Positions 15,947 to 24,338 of a stretch of DNA of 64,000 nt are shown in pieces. The position numbers were made by a program, and so were the translations under genes. The stretch's first letter is position 1. Each line of letters begins with the position of its first letter. The notes beneath the pieces were generated by a model that ran no database searches, was not told the DNA's origin, and was given only the letters and a program-made list of their open reading frames with translations. The DNA is taken from positions 28,427 through 92,426 of the forward strand of contig CAMCVN010000004.1 in the NCBI GenBank assembly GCA_945881845.1, written 5' to 3'. This stretch comes from Bifidobacterium breve (GTDB taxonomy: Bacteria > Actinomycetota > Thermoleophilia > Solirubrobacterales > Solirubrobacteraceae).

Positions 15947-16861
15947 TCAGTAGCCGCCGGTAACGCCGGCGCCGCTGCGGACGCGCCCGGCGACGGTTGC
16001 CGCCGAGTCGGTGCCGTTTACGCGGATCCGCGGCAGCAGGTATGGGTTGTCGCTCTTCGAGGCGACGCCGGGCTCAACGGTCGTAGCGCCTTTGTACCCG
16101 GCAGCCTCGACGGCGGCGCGCACGCGGGCGTCATTCTTGCCAGCCGGATAGCAGAAGAAATTGACCGGAATCTTGAACTTCTCTTGCAAGAGCTTGCGCG
16201 AATCAACGAGCTCGGTTTTTAGGCTTGCGTCGTCGCTGGTCGTCAGGTCGGGATGGCTAAGCGTGTGCGAGTCGATCTCCCAGCCGGCCGCAATCAGCCC
16301 TTCAACTTGGTTTGTCGTCAGGCCGCCCTTGCCGATGTTCTTCCCTTCGAGGTTGAGCACGCCGGGCCAGCCGGCCGCCTGCAGGATCGGTTTGGCGGTA
16401 ACTGTGTGGCTGAGGTAGCCGTCGTCGAAGCTGATCACGAGCGGCTTGGCGGGAAGGCCGGGGCCGCCGTGCCACGCCTGCCAAACCTGGTCGAGCGTGA
16501 CGCCGTTGTAGCCATCCTTCTTCAGCAGCTCGATCGTCGCTTTGAATGTTTCAGCCGGTGTCCACAGCTCAGCCATCGGTGTGCTGGCAGTCGGTGCCTT
16601 GATCACGTGGTACATCAGGATCGGGACGGGGCCTCGGTAATCGCCGGTCGCCGGCTTCGGCGCGGCAGGCGTGGCGGCGGCTGGTTTCGATGCCGAATCG
16701 GTGTCTGCGGAAGTCGTCACCGCTGCCGAGGAGCTTCCAGCGCTCCCATCCCCCGGCTTCAGTGGCCCAGTGAAGAGCACGAGCGCAATCGCTACTACGA
16801 CCAAGCCGGCAACGATGATCGTCAGGCGCCGCTGGCGGGCAGCGGCCGAGTCGCCCGTCAC
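15947..16861 (-). CDS. membrane-anchored NodB polysaccharide deacetylase
   Basis: A 304-residue protein with one N-terminal membrane helix (about 12-32), an Ala/Ser/Pro-rich linker to about 70, and a NodB domain. Metal-site motifs are complete: V-I-S-F-D-D-G-Y near 143 and H-T-L-S-H-P-D near 200; F-C-Y-P-A-G follows near 237. It would act outside the membrane on cell-wall or capsular glycans, removing N-acetyl groups. Its ATG overlaps the HD gene stop by 4 bases, so it belongs to the polyphosphate-type operon, an unexpected partner. Confidence 0.85.
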   Translation of the reverse strand: MTGDSAAARQRRLTIIVAGLVVVAIALVLFTGPLKPGDGSAGSSSAAVTTSADTDSASKPAAATPAAPKPATGDYRGPVPILMYHVIKAPTASTPMAELWTPAETFKATIELLKKDGYNGVTLDQVWQAWHGGPGLPAKPLVISFDDGYLSHTVTAKPILQAAGWPGVLNLEGKNIGKGGLTTNQVEGLIAAGWEIDSHTLSHPDLTTSDDASLKTELVDSRKLLQEKFKIPVNFFCYPAGKNDARVRAAVEAAGYKGATTVEPGVASKSDNPYLLPRIRVNGTDSAATVAGRVRSGAGVTGGY

Positions 16862-17670
16862 AGGCGGAACACCGACACAAGCCGCTTCTCGTGCTCGCCC
16901 TCGATCCGTGCCACGACTTCGATGTGCGACTCCAGCGGAGTGCCGCGCAGCTTCGTGCCGAGGCCCTCGTCGACTTGGAAGATTCCAGCGCTGTTGCTCA
17001 TCTCGATCTCAACACGGACGGCGGTATCGCGGCCGGGGCTGATCTTGACCTCTTCGATCGCGTAGGCCGAAAGCGAGTGGATGTTCGTCTCCCCCGCCTC
17101 GAACGGCAACCGCGCACGGCCCTTCGCCATGTCGAGCGCGTCGGCAACGCGGACGATGGCGCCCTCAATCGTCAGCGGCTCGCCCTTCGAGCGGTGCGAA
17201 ATAATTGCGTGCATCGCTTCACTCGCGATCACCGTCCGTTCGGGCTCCTCGTAGATCCCTTCGAGCAGCCCAGGAAGCAGGTCGGCGGCAAGAAATAGCG
17301 AGTAGGTCTCATGGTCTTTGCGGTTGATTGAGAGGCCGAGGTCGTGGAGCATCGCGCCGGCAGCAATCACAACTTCAGCATCTCGCTCGGTCATTCCATG
17401 GTCGGTGACGATGCCGGCCTCAACTCCGCGCTTTGCCAGCAGCCGCGTCAACCGCAGCGCGATGTTGGTGACGATCTGGATGTGGACCCAAGAGTGGTCA
17501 GACATCCCCAGCCGGTTGGCGTTCAAACCGGCCATGTACCAAGTTGACTTGATCCGCTCGCTCGAGTTGACGGCCTCGATTAGCTGGCCGAGTTTGCGAT
17601 TGCCGCGCGTTGGAACCTTGATCTCTGCTTCGAGAACGCGTTCGCGTAGCGTCTGATCGTCTTCGCTCAC
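16858..17670 (-). CDS. HD-domain phosphohydrolase
   Basis: A 270-residue cytosolic protein. The HD metal ligands are visible as H-S-W-V-H near 58, the doublet L-H-D-L-G near 109, a further His in H-A-I-I-S-H near 155, and A-D-A-L-D near 178. HD proteins hydrolyse phosphomonoesters, nucleotides or phosphoanhydrides. The C-terminal 70 residues form an extra beta-rich region. It overlaps polyphosphate kinase upstream by 4 bases and the NodB gene downstream by 4 bases. A phosphohydrolase linked to polyphosphate or to a nucleotide signal is the natural guess; the substrate cannot be read from sequence. Confidence 0.75.
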   Translation of the reverse strand: MSEDDQTLRERVLEAEIKVPTRGNRKLGQLIEAVNSSERIKSTWYMAGLNANRLGMSDHSWVHIQIVTNIALRLTRLLAKRGVEAGIVTDHGMTERDAEVVIAAGAMLHDLGLSINRKDHETYSLFLAADLLPGLLEGIYEEPERTVIASEAMHAIISHRSKGEPLTIEGAIVRVADALDMAKGRARLPFEAGETNIHSLSAYAIEEVKISPGRDTAVRVEIEMSNSAGIFQVDEGLGTKLRGTPLESHIEVVARIEGEHEKRLVSVFRL

Positions 17671-19865
17671 GGTGCCTGCGTAGCGGCTTCAGCGGCGCGC
17701 GCGGCGGTCAGTGCGATTAGCTCGCGCTGGACCGAGCGCGGCTCGTCGTCTGGGCCTGCGATCACCGGCGTCCAGTTTCCGTCGCTTTGAAGCTCCCAAG
17801 CATTGACATTGTCAGCTAGGCACCGCGCGAGCGTGTCGAGCACTTCGGCGCGGCAGATCGGGTCGTGGACCGGTGTCAGCAGCTCAACGCGGTTGTCGAG
17901 GTTGCGCGGCATCAGGTCAGCGGAGCCCATGTAGACCTCAACCTCGTCGCCGTGTTCGAAGCTGTAGATCCGCGAGTGCTCAAGGAAGCGGCCGACAACG
18001 GAGACGACGCGGATGTTCTCCGACATCCCTGGAACGCCTGGAATCAGGCAGCAAATGCCGCGCACGTTGAGCTCGATCGGAACCCCGGCCTGCGATGCGC
18101 GGTAGAGCGCTTCGATTACCTCGGGGTGAACGAGCGCGTTCATCTTCATCCGAATCCGTGCGTGGCGCCCCTCGACCTTGGCGAGGATCACGCGTTCGAT
18201 CCGCTCAAGGATTCCTTCGAGCATGAAGTGCGGCGCGGCGAGCACTTCGCTGTAGTTGGCTGGGCGGCCGTAGCCGGTCAGGAAGTTGAACATTTGTGCC
18301 ACATCGGCGCCGATCTTCTCGTCGCAAGTGAAGAGACCAAAGTCGGTGTAGAGGCGAGCAGTGGTTGGGTGGTAGTTGCCGGTTCCGACGTGGACGTAGC
18401 GACGAACACCATCGCCTTCGCGGCGAACGACGAGCACACACTTGGCGTGAATCTTGATTCCCGGCATGCCGTAGACGACGTGTACGCCAGCACGCTCGAG
18501 CTTGCGCGCCCAGGAGATGTTGGCGCGCTCGTCGAAGCGGGCCTTCAGCTCCACGAGGCAGACGGCCTGCTTGCCCTTTTCGGTCGCGCGGATCAGCGAC
18601 GGGACTAGCGGTGAATCGTCCGAGGTGCGGTAGACCGTCTGCTTGATCGCCAGCACGTCAGGGTCCTCAACGGCCTCCTGCACAAAGCGCTCTACCGAGG
18701 TCGAGAATGATTCGTACGGGTGGTGCACGAGCACGTCGCCTTCGCGGATCACAGAGAAGATCGAACGCTCGTCGGCCTCGGCCTCGGCCAGCCGTGGCTG
18801 AGTCAATGGCGTTGCCGGAGCGTCGCGCAGCTCGGAGTGGCCCGGCAGCTTGACCAGCTGCCAGAGGTCGGTCATGTCGAGAAGCCCCGGAACGGAGTAG
18901 ATCTGACGTTCCTCAACCATTAGCGCCTCGACCAGCTGCTCGCGGATCACCGGGCTAATTCCGGCCTCAAGCTCGAGCCGCACGACCTCACCGAACGGAC
19001 GCTGGCGCAGCTCGGCCTCGATCGCTTTGAGCAGGTCGTCGGCCTCATCGGAGATGTCGAAGTCGGCGTCGCGCGTGACGCGGAAGCAGCCGTGATCGAG
19101 GACCTCCATCTCGGGAAAGAGTCCTTGAAGGTTCGCGGCAATCAGCTCTTCGAGCAGGACGAAGCGCGTTTCACCCTCGCTGATCGGGAAGAAGCGCGGA
19201 ATCAAGCCCTTCGGCACCTTCACGCGAGCGAAGATCGTTTGGTCTGTCTGCGGGTCGCGGACGAGCACGGCAAGGCTGAGCGAAAGGTTTGAGATGTAAG
19301 GGAACGGGCGGCCAAGGCCGACGGCAAGCGGTGTCAGCACCGGCAGGACCTGCCGCTTGAAGCGCTCGGCTAGTTCGGCGCGCTCCTCGTCTGAGAGCGA
19401 GCTGAGGCTCACCACTTCAATGCCGTGCTCGGCGAGTTCCCCCAGCAGCGTCTCTCCGACCAGGTGGGCTTGGCGCTCGACATGGGGAACGACGCGTTCG
19501 TGGACCTCGTCGATCGTCTGCGACGGCGAGTAGCCGCCGCGCTCACGGTCGACACCTGCGTCGACCTGATCGAGCAGGCCGGCGACGCGAATCATGAAGA
19601 ACTCATCAAGGTTTGACGAGTAGATCGCGGAGAACTTGACGCGCTCGAGCAGCGGCTGGTCGGAGCGCTCGGAGAGCTGCAGCACGCGGTCGTTGAAGTC
19701 AACCCAAGAGAGCTCGCGGTTGAGAGCTACGGCGGGGTCGGCGAGGTCGAGTGACTCGCGCGGCGGTGGGAACGGATCCTCGGCCGTTGGGCGAGCATCG
19801 AACGGCTCGTGACCGCCGAGCGCCTCGTTGGCAAGTGGATCTGTGCCTGTTTCGGTCTCACTCAT
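17667..19865 (-). CDS. ppk: polyphosphate kinase 1
   Basis: A 732-residue enzyme, about the normal length. It starts with the N-domain (L-N-R-E-L-S-W-V-D-F-N near 50, R-V-K-F-S-A-I-Y-S-S-N-L-D-E-F-F near 80), then the head domain, and two phospholipase-D-like C-domains with H-H-P-Y-E-S-F near 375, the His-bearing G-I-K-I-H-A-K near 460 and N-L-D-N-R-V-E-L near 655. PPK1 autophosphorylates on a His and builds inorganic polyphosphate from ATP, or runs in reverse. The gene overlaps the CHAD gene upstream and the HD gene downstream by 4 bases each, so production, binding and perhaps use of polyphosphate are coupled. Confidence 0.95.
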   Translation of the reverse strand: MSETETGTDPLANEALGGHEPFDARPTAEDPFPPPRESLDLADPAVALNRELSWVDFNDRVLQLSERSDQPLLERVKFSAIYSSNLDEFFMIRVAGLLDQVDAGVDRERGGYSPSQTIDEVHERVVPHVERQAHLVGETLLGELAEHGIEVVSLSSLSDEERAELAERFKRQVLPVLTPLAVGLGRPFPYISNLSLSLAVLVRDPQTDQTIFARVKVPKGLIPRFFPISEGETRFVLLEELIAANLQGLFPEMEVLDHGCFRVTRDADFDISDEADDLLKAIEAELRQRPFGEVVRLELEAGISPVIREQLVEALMVEERQIYSVPGLLDMTDLWQLVKLPGHSELRDAPATPLTQPRLAEAEADERSIFSVIREGDVLVHHPYESFSTSVERFVQEAVEDPDVLAIKQTVYRTSDDSPLVPSLIRATEKGKQAVCLVELKARFDERANISWARKLERAGVHVVYGMPGIKIHAKCVLVVRREGDGVRRYVHVGTGNYHPTTARLYTDFGLFTCDEKIGADVAQMFNFLTGYGRPANYSEVLAAPHFMLEGILERIERVILAKVEGRHARIRMKMNALVHPEVIEALYRASQAGVPIELNVRGICCLIPGVPGMSENIRVVSVVGRFLEHSRIYSFEHGDEVEVYMGSADLMPRNLDNRVELLTPVHDPICRAEVLDTLARCLADNVNAWELQSDGNWTPVIAGPDDEPRSVQRELIALTAARAAEAATQAP

Positions 19866-20456
19866 TGGGTCGTCTCTACCCTTCCGGTTTCGTTGGCGTC
19901 CACGCTGGGCCGCTCAGCTATTGCGTACTCTAGGCGCGCGCGCAGTGCGGAACGCTCGATGTCCTGCCAGACGGTCAAGAAGCGCTCGTAGAGCAGCCCG
20001 CGACGGACGGCAAGGTAGTGCTCAAGCGCCGCTAACCCGTCCCAGTCGTCACTGTGGGGAAGGCCCGAAGCGAGCGCCGGGTCGAGGTCGGCTGCGCCGC
20101 CCGCGCGCCGGACTAGCTCGGCGACGGCGTCGTCGCTCAGCTCAGCGCGGATCTGCTGCACGCGCGGCAGCTGAACGTCGCAGTCGTGGATTTCGCCGAG
20201 CAGATCTTGCAGTTCGCGCACACGCTTGGTTGCCGTCAGCGCGTAGGGGCCAAAGCAGACCGAGGAGCTCACCTCGAGCACGTAGCGCAGCCGCTTGGCG
20301 GCTATCCGCATGTTGTGCAGCTTCTTAACGCGGCTTGGGTCGAGCACGGCTGGAACGAAATCGAAGAGCTCATCGATTCGCACAGCGACCACGCGCTGAG
20401 CGTTGTCGGCCAGCGTGCCATCGGGGTCGAGATGTCTTACTTTGCGCGCTTTCATC
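19862..20456 (-). CDS. CHAD-domain protein (polyphosphate-binding type), second of pair
   Basis: A 198-residue CHAD protein. The ATG at 20456 is chosen because it lies 3 bases after the upstream stop with GGAGG inside the end of that gene; longer starts would overlap it heavily. Conserved CHAD features are V-K-K-L-H-N-M-R-I-A-A-K-R-L-R-Y near 50 and R-V-R-E-L-Q-D-L-L-G-E-I-H-D-C-D near 80, whose Lys, Arg and His line a basic channel. CHAD domains are known to bind inorganic polyphosphate. It overlaps ppk by 4 bases. Confidence 0.85.
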
Positions 20457-20459
20457 GCC

Positions 20460-21089
20460 TTAACGCCTCCGCAGCCAGCCGCTCTTGGCTGGCGGGGCAA
20501 CAGCTTGAGGCGGCGCAGGAACCGCGTCGTCGCCTGGCTCGTCAGGCTGCTCAGCATCGGTGGCGACGGCCGGCTCAAGCTGCTCAGCATCGGTGGCCAC
20601 GGCCGGCTCGGGTGGCGCAGGCGGCGCTGCGATCAGCGCCGCGAGGCGACCGCGCAGGTCATCGCTTTCGATCTTCTCGAGCATCTGCGCTAGCTCAGCG
20701 TTGGCCTGCTGCTGCTGCTCGCTGGTGCGATCGATGAAGCGTTCAATCCCTGGCCGCTCAGCCTCGCTTGCAGCGGCCGCGAATCCGGCCAGCGCTTCGA
20801 GCTCAACGTCCGGGTCGCGGCGCTGCCCAAGCACGTCGGCTAGGTCGCAGACCTCCTCGAGGATCGGGCTGAGCTGGTCGCCGTCAAGGCAGGGCTCGTA
20901 GAACTCCAGCACCGAGCGCAGCCGGCGCGTTGCCACGCGCATCGCATGAACCGCCTCAATCTGCGTCACATCAAGCACACCGGCCGCGTGTTCGAAGAGT
21001 TCATCGCTGCGCACGGCAATCGTCGCTGTCGCCGCGTCCGAATAGCGCATCTGTGCACTAAGCCCGGGAATTGGTCTTGCCTTTGCCAT
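20460..21089 (-). CDS. CHAD-domain protein with repeat-containing acidic tail
   Basis: A 209-residue CHAD protein starting at ATG 21089 (M-A-K-A-R-P-I-P-G); an earlier in-frame start at 21161 gives an unlikely Cys-rich leader. The core has I-E-A-V-H-A-M-R-V-A-T-R-R-L-R-S near 45 and D-V-L-G-Q-R-R-D-P-D near 85. From about residue 155 the chain becomes Ala/Pro/Glu-rich, with a duplicated 11-residue unit (E-P-A-V-A-T-D-A-E-Q-L/P) and a basic end W-L-R-R-R. The core is about half the length of a full double CHAD, so it may pair with the next CHAD protein. First gene of the ppk operon. Confidence 0.8.
   Translation of the reverse strand: MAKARPIPGLSAQMRYSDAATATIAVRSDELFEHAAGVLDVTQIEAVHAMRVATRRLRSVLEFYEPCLDGDQLSPILEEVCDLADVLGQRRDPDVELEALAGFAAAASEAERPGIERFIDRTSEQQQQANAELAQMLEKIESDDLRGRLAALIAAPPAPPEPAVATDAEQLEPAVATDAEQPDEPGDDAVPAPPQAVAPPAKSGWLRRR
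20547..20612. repeat. 33-bp tandem duplication inside the CHAD gene
   Basis: Two copies (20547-20579 and 20580-20612) differ at a few bases and keep the frame, so the protein gains an 11-residue acidic unit twice. It looks like a recent in-frame slippage in a linker. Confidence 0.8.
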
Positions 21090-21167
21090 AGCGTCAGTAT
21101 CGCGCTCTGAGCACGACTCTGCGCTGCCGATAACCGAATTGCAGCATCGTGCTGCGATCATTGCGCG

Positions 21168-22049
21168 GTGCCCAGCGCGTTAGCTGCAATAACGGTGGAC
21201 GATCTCCACAAGTTCTACGACGACCACGAGGCCGTTGGCGGCGTCAGCTTCGAGGTCGCAGAAGGCGAGATTTTCGGCCTGCTCGGCCCCAATGGCGCCG
21301 GCAAGACAACGACGGTTGAGATCCTTGAGGGCTACCGAATCAGCAGCAGCGGCAGCGTCTCGGTGCTCGGCTTTGACCCTGCCGAGCGCCCGCGCGCGCT
21401 GCGCGAGCGGGTTGGCATAGTGCTCCAGAGCTCAGGGATGTATCGCCACGTTCGCGTCCGCGAAGCCGTCGCCCACTGGGCCGGGCTTTACCCCCACCCG
21501 CGCGATGTTGACGAGGTGCTGCGAATCGTCGGGCTCGACGACGCCGCGCAGGCAACGGCGCTCGTGCGGACGCTCTCAGGCGGCCAGCAACGCCGGCTTG
21601 ATCTCGCACTGGCGCTGATCGGCGACCCCGACCTGATCTTCCTTGACGAGCCGACGACCGGCTTTGACCCCGCCGCGCGCCGCGCCGCATGGGAAACGAT
21701 CAAGCGGCTGCGGGAGCTTGGCAAGACAGTCCTGCTGACGACTCACTACCTCGAAGAGGCGCAGGAGCTTTGCGACCGAGTGGCGATCATTAAGGACGGC
21801 AAGATCCTCGCCGAAGGCCCTCCAGGCGAGCTAAGTGAGGCGTCTGCCCGCTACCGCGTTAGCTGGCGGGGCGAAGACGGCGCGCTGATCAGCGAGGAGG
21901 TTGATGACCCGACCGAGCTGCTCCATCGTCTAACCGGCGAAGCGATCGCTCGTGGAGAGTCGCTCGTCGACTGCTCGGTTGTTCGCCCGTCGCTCGAGGA
22001 CGTCTACCTCGAACTAACGGCCGACGAAACCAGCGAGGCGCAACGATGA
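21168..22049 (+). CDS. ABC-2 type exporter ATP-binding protein
   Basis: A 293-residue ATPase of the DrrA/CcmA-like class, GTG start. Walker A is G-P-N-G-A-G-K-T-T-T near 43, the signature L-S-G-G-Q-Q-R-R near 137, Walker B L-I-F-L-D-E-P-T-T-G near 155, and the switch His is in L-L-T-T-H-Y-L-E-E-A. The C-terminal 70 residues are the usual extension of drug-exporter ATPases. It overlaps the permease gene by 4 bases. It starts 78 bp from the divergent ppk operon. The cargo could be a lipid, drug or glycan and is not predictable. Confidence 0.9.
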   Translation: MPSALAAITVDDLHKFYDDHEAVGGVSFEVAEGEIFGLLGPNGAGKTTTVEILEGYRISSSGSVSVLGFDPAERPRALRERVGIVLQSSGMYRHVRVREAVAHWAGLYPHPRDVDEVLRIVGLDDAAQATALVRTLSGGQQRRLDLALALIGDPDLIFLDEPTTGFDPAARRAAWETIKRLRELGKTVLLTTHYLEEAQELCDRVAIIKDGKILAEGPPGELSEASARYRVSWRGEDGALISEEVDDPTELLHRLTGEAIARGESLVDCSVVRPSLEDVYLELTADETSEAQR

Positions 22050-22789
22050 GCGACACAACACTCGCCTGGCGCCAGTACCGCCTTGAGCGCAAGATGTTCT
22101 GGCGCAACCCGACGGCCGCATTCTTCAGCTTCGTGCTGCCGCTGATCTTCCTCTTCCTCTTTGGCGCGGTCTTCAGCGGCAGTCAAGCCAACCTCAACGT
22201 TCTGATACCGGGGATCGCCGGGCTCAGCGTGATGGCAACAACCTTCAACGCGCTGGCCACGCAGATGACCTTCCTGCGCGAGCAGGGCGTGCTCAAGCGG
22301 GTGCGCGGCACGCCGCTCCCCGGCACCTCGTATCTCTCGGGAATCATCGGTAGCGCGGCAACCAACGCCGTGATTCAGATCCTGATCATCATCGTCGCCG
22401 GCAAGCTCTTCTTTGGCCTGGGATGGCCGAAGAATTGGTCCGAGCTGGCGATCTTCACGATCCTCGGCGTCTCCTGCTTCGCTGCGATGGGCGTCGCCTT
22501 CTCGCACATAATTCCAAACTTCGAGGCCGCGCCGGCTTACACCAACCTCGTCTTCCTGCCGATGATCTTCATCTCCGGCGTCTTCTTTGATGTCGACAAC
22601 GTTCCGACCTTCCTACGCGACATCGCCAACGCACTGCCGCTGGTTCACGTGATCAACGGGATCAGCGCCGCGCTAGTGACTGGAGCACCGCTCAGCGAGC
22701 ACTTATCCGACCTCGCCGTCGTCGCCGTCTGGACGCTGGCCTGCGTGATCCTCGCGGTCCGCGGTTTCAGCTGGAGCGCGCGCGACTAG
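22046..22789 (+). CDS. ABC-2 type exporter permease
   Basis: A 247-residue membrane protein with about six membrane segments, beginning after a short basic cytoplasmic N-terminus (Y-R-L-E-R-K-M-F-W-R-N-P). The motif F-L-R-E-Q-G-V-L-K-R-V-R-G-T-P-L near 75-90 is typical of the ABC-2 membrane family. It pairs with the overlapping ATPase gene. Its stop overlaps the convergent acetyltransferase stop by 4 bases. Confidence 0.88.
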   Translation: MSDTTLAWRQYRLERKMFWRNPTAAFFSFVLPLIFLFLFGAVFSGSQANLNVLIPGIAGLSVMATTFNALATQMTFLREQGVLKRVRGTPLPGTSYLSGIIGSAATNAVIQILIIIVAGKLFFGLGWPKNWSELAIFTILGVSCFAAMGVAFSHIIPNFEAAPAYTNLVFLPMIFISGVFFDVDNVPTFLRDIANALPLVHVINGISAALVTGAPLSEHLSDLAVVAVWTLACVILAVRGFSWSARD

Positions 22790-23388
22790 GAGCTCTGCAG
22801 GAACGCGCTCGGCGGCGTTCCGTCGCTGCTGATCTCAATCTCGGCCTGCTCGCTCGCGCGCCAGTCGTCGCGCAACATTCCAAAGATGTTCACGTCGAGG
22901 TAGCGCTCGCCGTGATGGTGCCACTGGCGAAGCACGCCTTCACGCGAGTAGCCAACTGCCTCAAGCGCGCGAGTTGAGCGCTCGTTCTCGGGGTTCGAGT
23001 AGGAGCCGATCCGGTTCATCCCGAGCAGCTCGAAGCCAAGGTGAGCGATCATCGCCTTCGATTCGCGGTTGACCTGAGTGCCCCAGAAGTCGGCTCCCAG
23101 CCAAGTGCCGACGATGCAGCGACGGTCGCGGTAGCTGAACTCGCTAAGGCCAGTGATCCCTGCCGGGCCGCGTTCGCGGTCGATGATCAGCAGGTCGAGC
23201 TGCTCGCCGCGCTCGCGCTGCCAGGCGCAGCGCTCGATGTAGTCGCGCGGCTGCGCGATGTCGTTATACGGCCCCCATGAGAACCAGCGCGTCACCTCGG
23301 GGTCGCTGGCGAGCGCGAGCAGAGCTTCCGCGTCGCCGGGCTGCGGAGGGCGCAGAGTCAAGCTTGGTCCTGTCAGCGTGAATCCCAC
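22786..23388 (-). CDS. GNAT-family N-acetyltransferase, RimJ/RimL-like
   Basis: A 200-residue acetyltransferase. L-T-L-R-P-P-Q-P-G-D-A-E-A-L begins the fold, followed by R-R-C-I-V-G-T-W-L-G-A-D-F-W-G-T near 90-105 and S-N-P-E-N-E-R-S-T-R-A-L-E-A-V-G-Y near 130-147, the RimJ/RimL-like acetyl-CoA and substrate region. It transfers an acetyl group from acetyl-CoA to an amine, in this subgroup often a protein N-terminus or a small molecule. The substrate is unknown. The gene stands alone on the minus strand. Confidence 0.85.
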   Translation of the reverse strand: MGFTLTGPSLTLRPPQPGDAEALLALASDPEVTRWFSWGPYNDIAQPRDYIERCAWQRERGEQLDLLIIDRERGPAGITGLSEFSYRDRRCIVGTWLGADFWGTQVNRESKAMIAHLGFELLGMNRIGSYSNPENERSTRALEAVGYSREGVLRQWHHHGERYLDVNIFGMLRDDWRASEQAEIEISSDGTPPSAFLQSS

Positions 23389-23441
23389 GGCTACAGCTTC
23401 GCAGGCCGACCCGCGGCACCTTCACTGATAGCTTCAAAGCG

Positions 23442-23957
23442 ATGGATGAACCCGCAGCAGACGAGCTGGAAATGGTCGAGAGCGTCGGCGAACTCGATTT
23501 CGCCGTCGTCACGCTGCGCGAGTTTCTCCATCACTCGAACGCGATCCGCGCGATCGCCGTCGTTGACCGCGAGCCTGGCGTTGGGCCAGCAACGGTTGAC
23601 TGCGAACGCTTCTGCGCTATCGAAGTCAACCTCGGTGACCGCGTAGTGCTGATCGACCACGCAGCCGAATTGGAGCCGCGGCCGCCAACACTGCCTGAGG
23701 TTAAGCCGCTGCCGCCGTTCAACGTTGATCCCACCAGCGGTGAGATCGCGGGAACGATCGGCGGAATCGAGCACCTCGTCGACGGCGTAAGCGCACTCGC
23801 CACCGCGCTCGGCGGGCGCAACATCGCGATGGCCGTCTTCGAAACCGACAGCGCCGATCACCCGCTCTCGATTACGGCCCGCGCCGACGGCAGCGAGGAG
23901 CCGGTGATCGCCATCGGCAGCGAAGCCTTCACGCTGCCGCCGGCCGCTGGCGCATAG
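23442..23957 (+). CDS. hypothetical protein
   Basis: A 171-residue, acidic soluble protein that I do not recognise. It shows alternating strand-like segments (A-I-A-V-V-D-R, R-V-V-L-I-D-H), a Pro-rich stretch at about 80-100 and a Gly-rich segment near 108-130. There is no signal peptide or membrane segment. ATG start, 53 bp from the divergent acetyltransferase gene; the following DoxX-like gene starts 9 bases after its stop, so they may be co-transcribed. Codon usage resembles that of the neighbours, which supports it being a real gene. Confidence 0.6.
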   Translation: MDEPAADELEMVESVGELDFAVVTLREFLHHSNAIRAIAVVDREPGVGPATVDCERFCAIEVNLGDRVVLIDHAAELEPRPPTLPEVKPLPPFNVDPTSGEIAGTIGGIEHLVDGVSALATALGGRNIAMAVFETDSADHPLSITARADGSEEPVIAIGSEAFTLPPAAGA

Positions 23958-23966
23958 GCTTGCCGC

Positions 23967-24338
23967 ATGCGCCTGATCCGATTCCTCTGCGGCCCCGCTC
24001 TCGTCTACGCCGGAGCGATGCACTTCATCCGCCCTTGGTCTTACAAACCGATGATGCCGGCCTGGCTGCCGGCTCATGACGAGCTGATCGTCGCCAGCGG
24101 CGTGACTGAAGTCGTTGCCGGTGCGGCGCTGATCTGCCCCGACCCGCGCGTTCGTCGCGCCGGCGGCGTGCTCGCAATCCTGACGCTGATCGGTGTCTTT
24201 CCAGCCAACGTCGAGATGGCAACCCACCCCGAGCGCTTCCCGAAGATTCCACCGGCGGCGCTGTGGGCGCGGCTGCCGCTGCAGGCCGTGATGCTGGCCT
24301 GGGTCGCCGCGGCGATGCGACCGCCCCGGCGCGACTAG
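23967..24338 (+). CDS. DoxX-like small membrane protein
   Basis: A 123-residue protein with four hydrophobic segments (about 5-22, 45-62, 70-88, 97-115) and the early L-V-Y-A-G-A-M-H-F and mid P-A-W-L-P-A motifs seen in DoxX/DoxD-like membrane proteins. These small four-helix proteins are linked to redox or quinone-related steps, but few are characterised. It follows the hypothetical gene by 9 bases and abuts the convergent metallo-hydrolase stop. Confidence 0.7.
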   Translation: MRLIRFLCGPALVYAGAMHFIRPWSYKPMMPAWLPAHDELIVASGVTEVVAGAALICPDPRVRRAGGVLAILTLIGVFPANVEMATHPERFPKIPPAALWARLPLQAVMLAWVAAAMRPPRRD

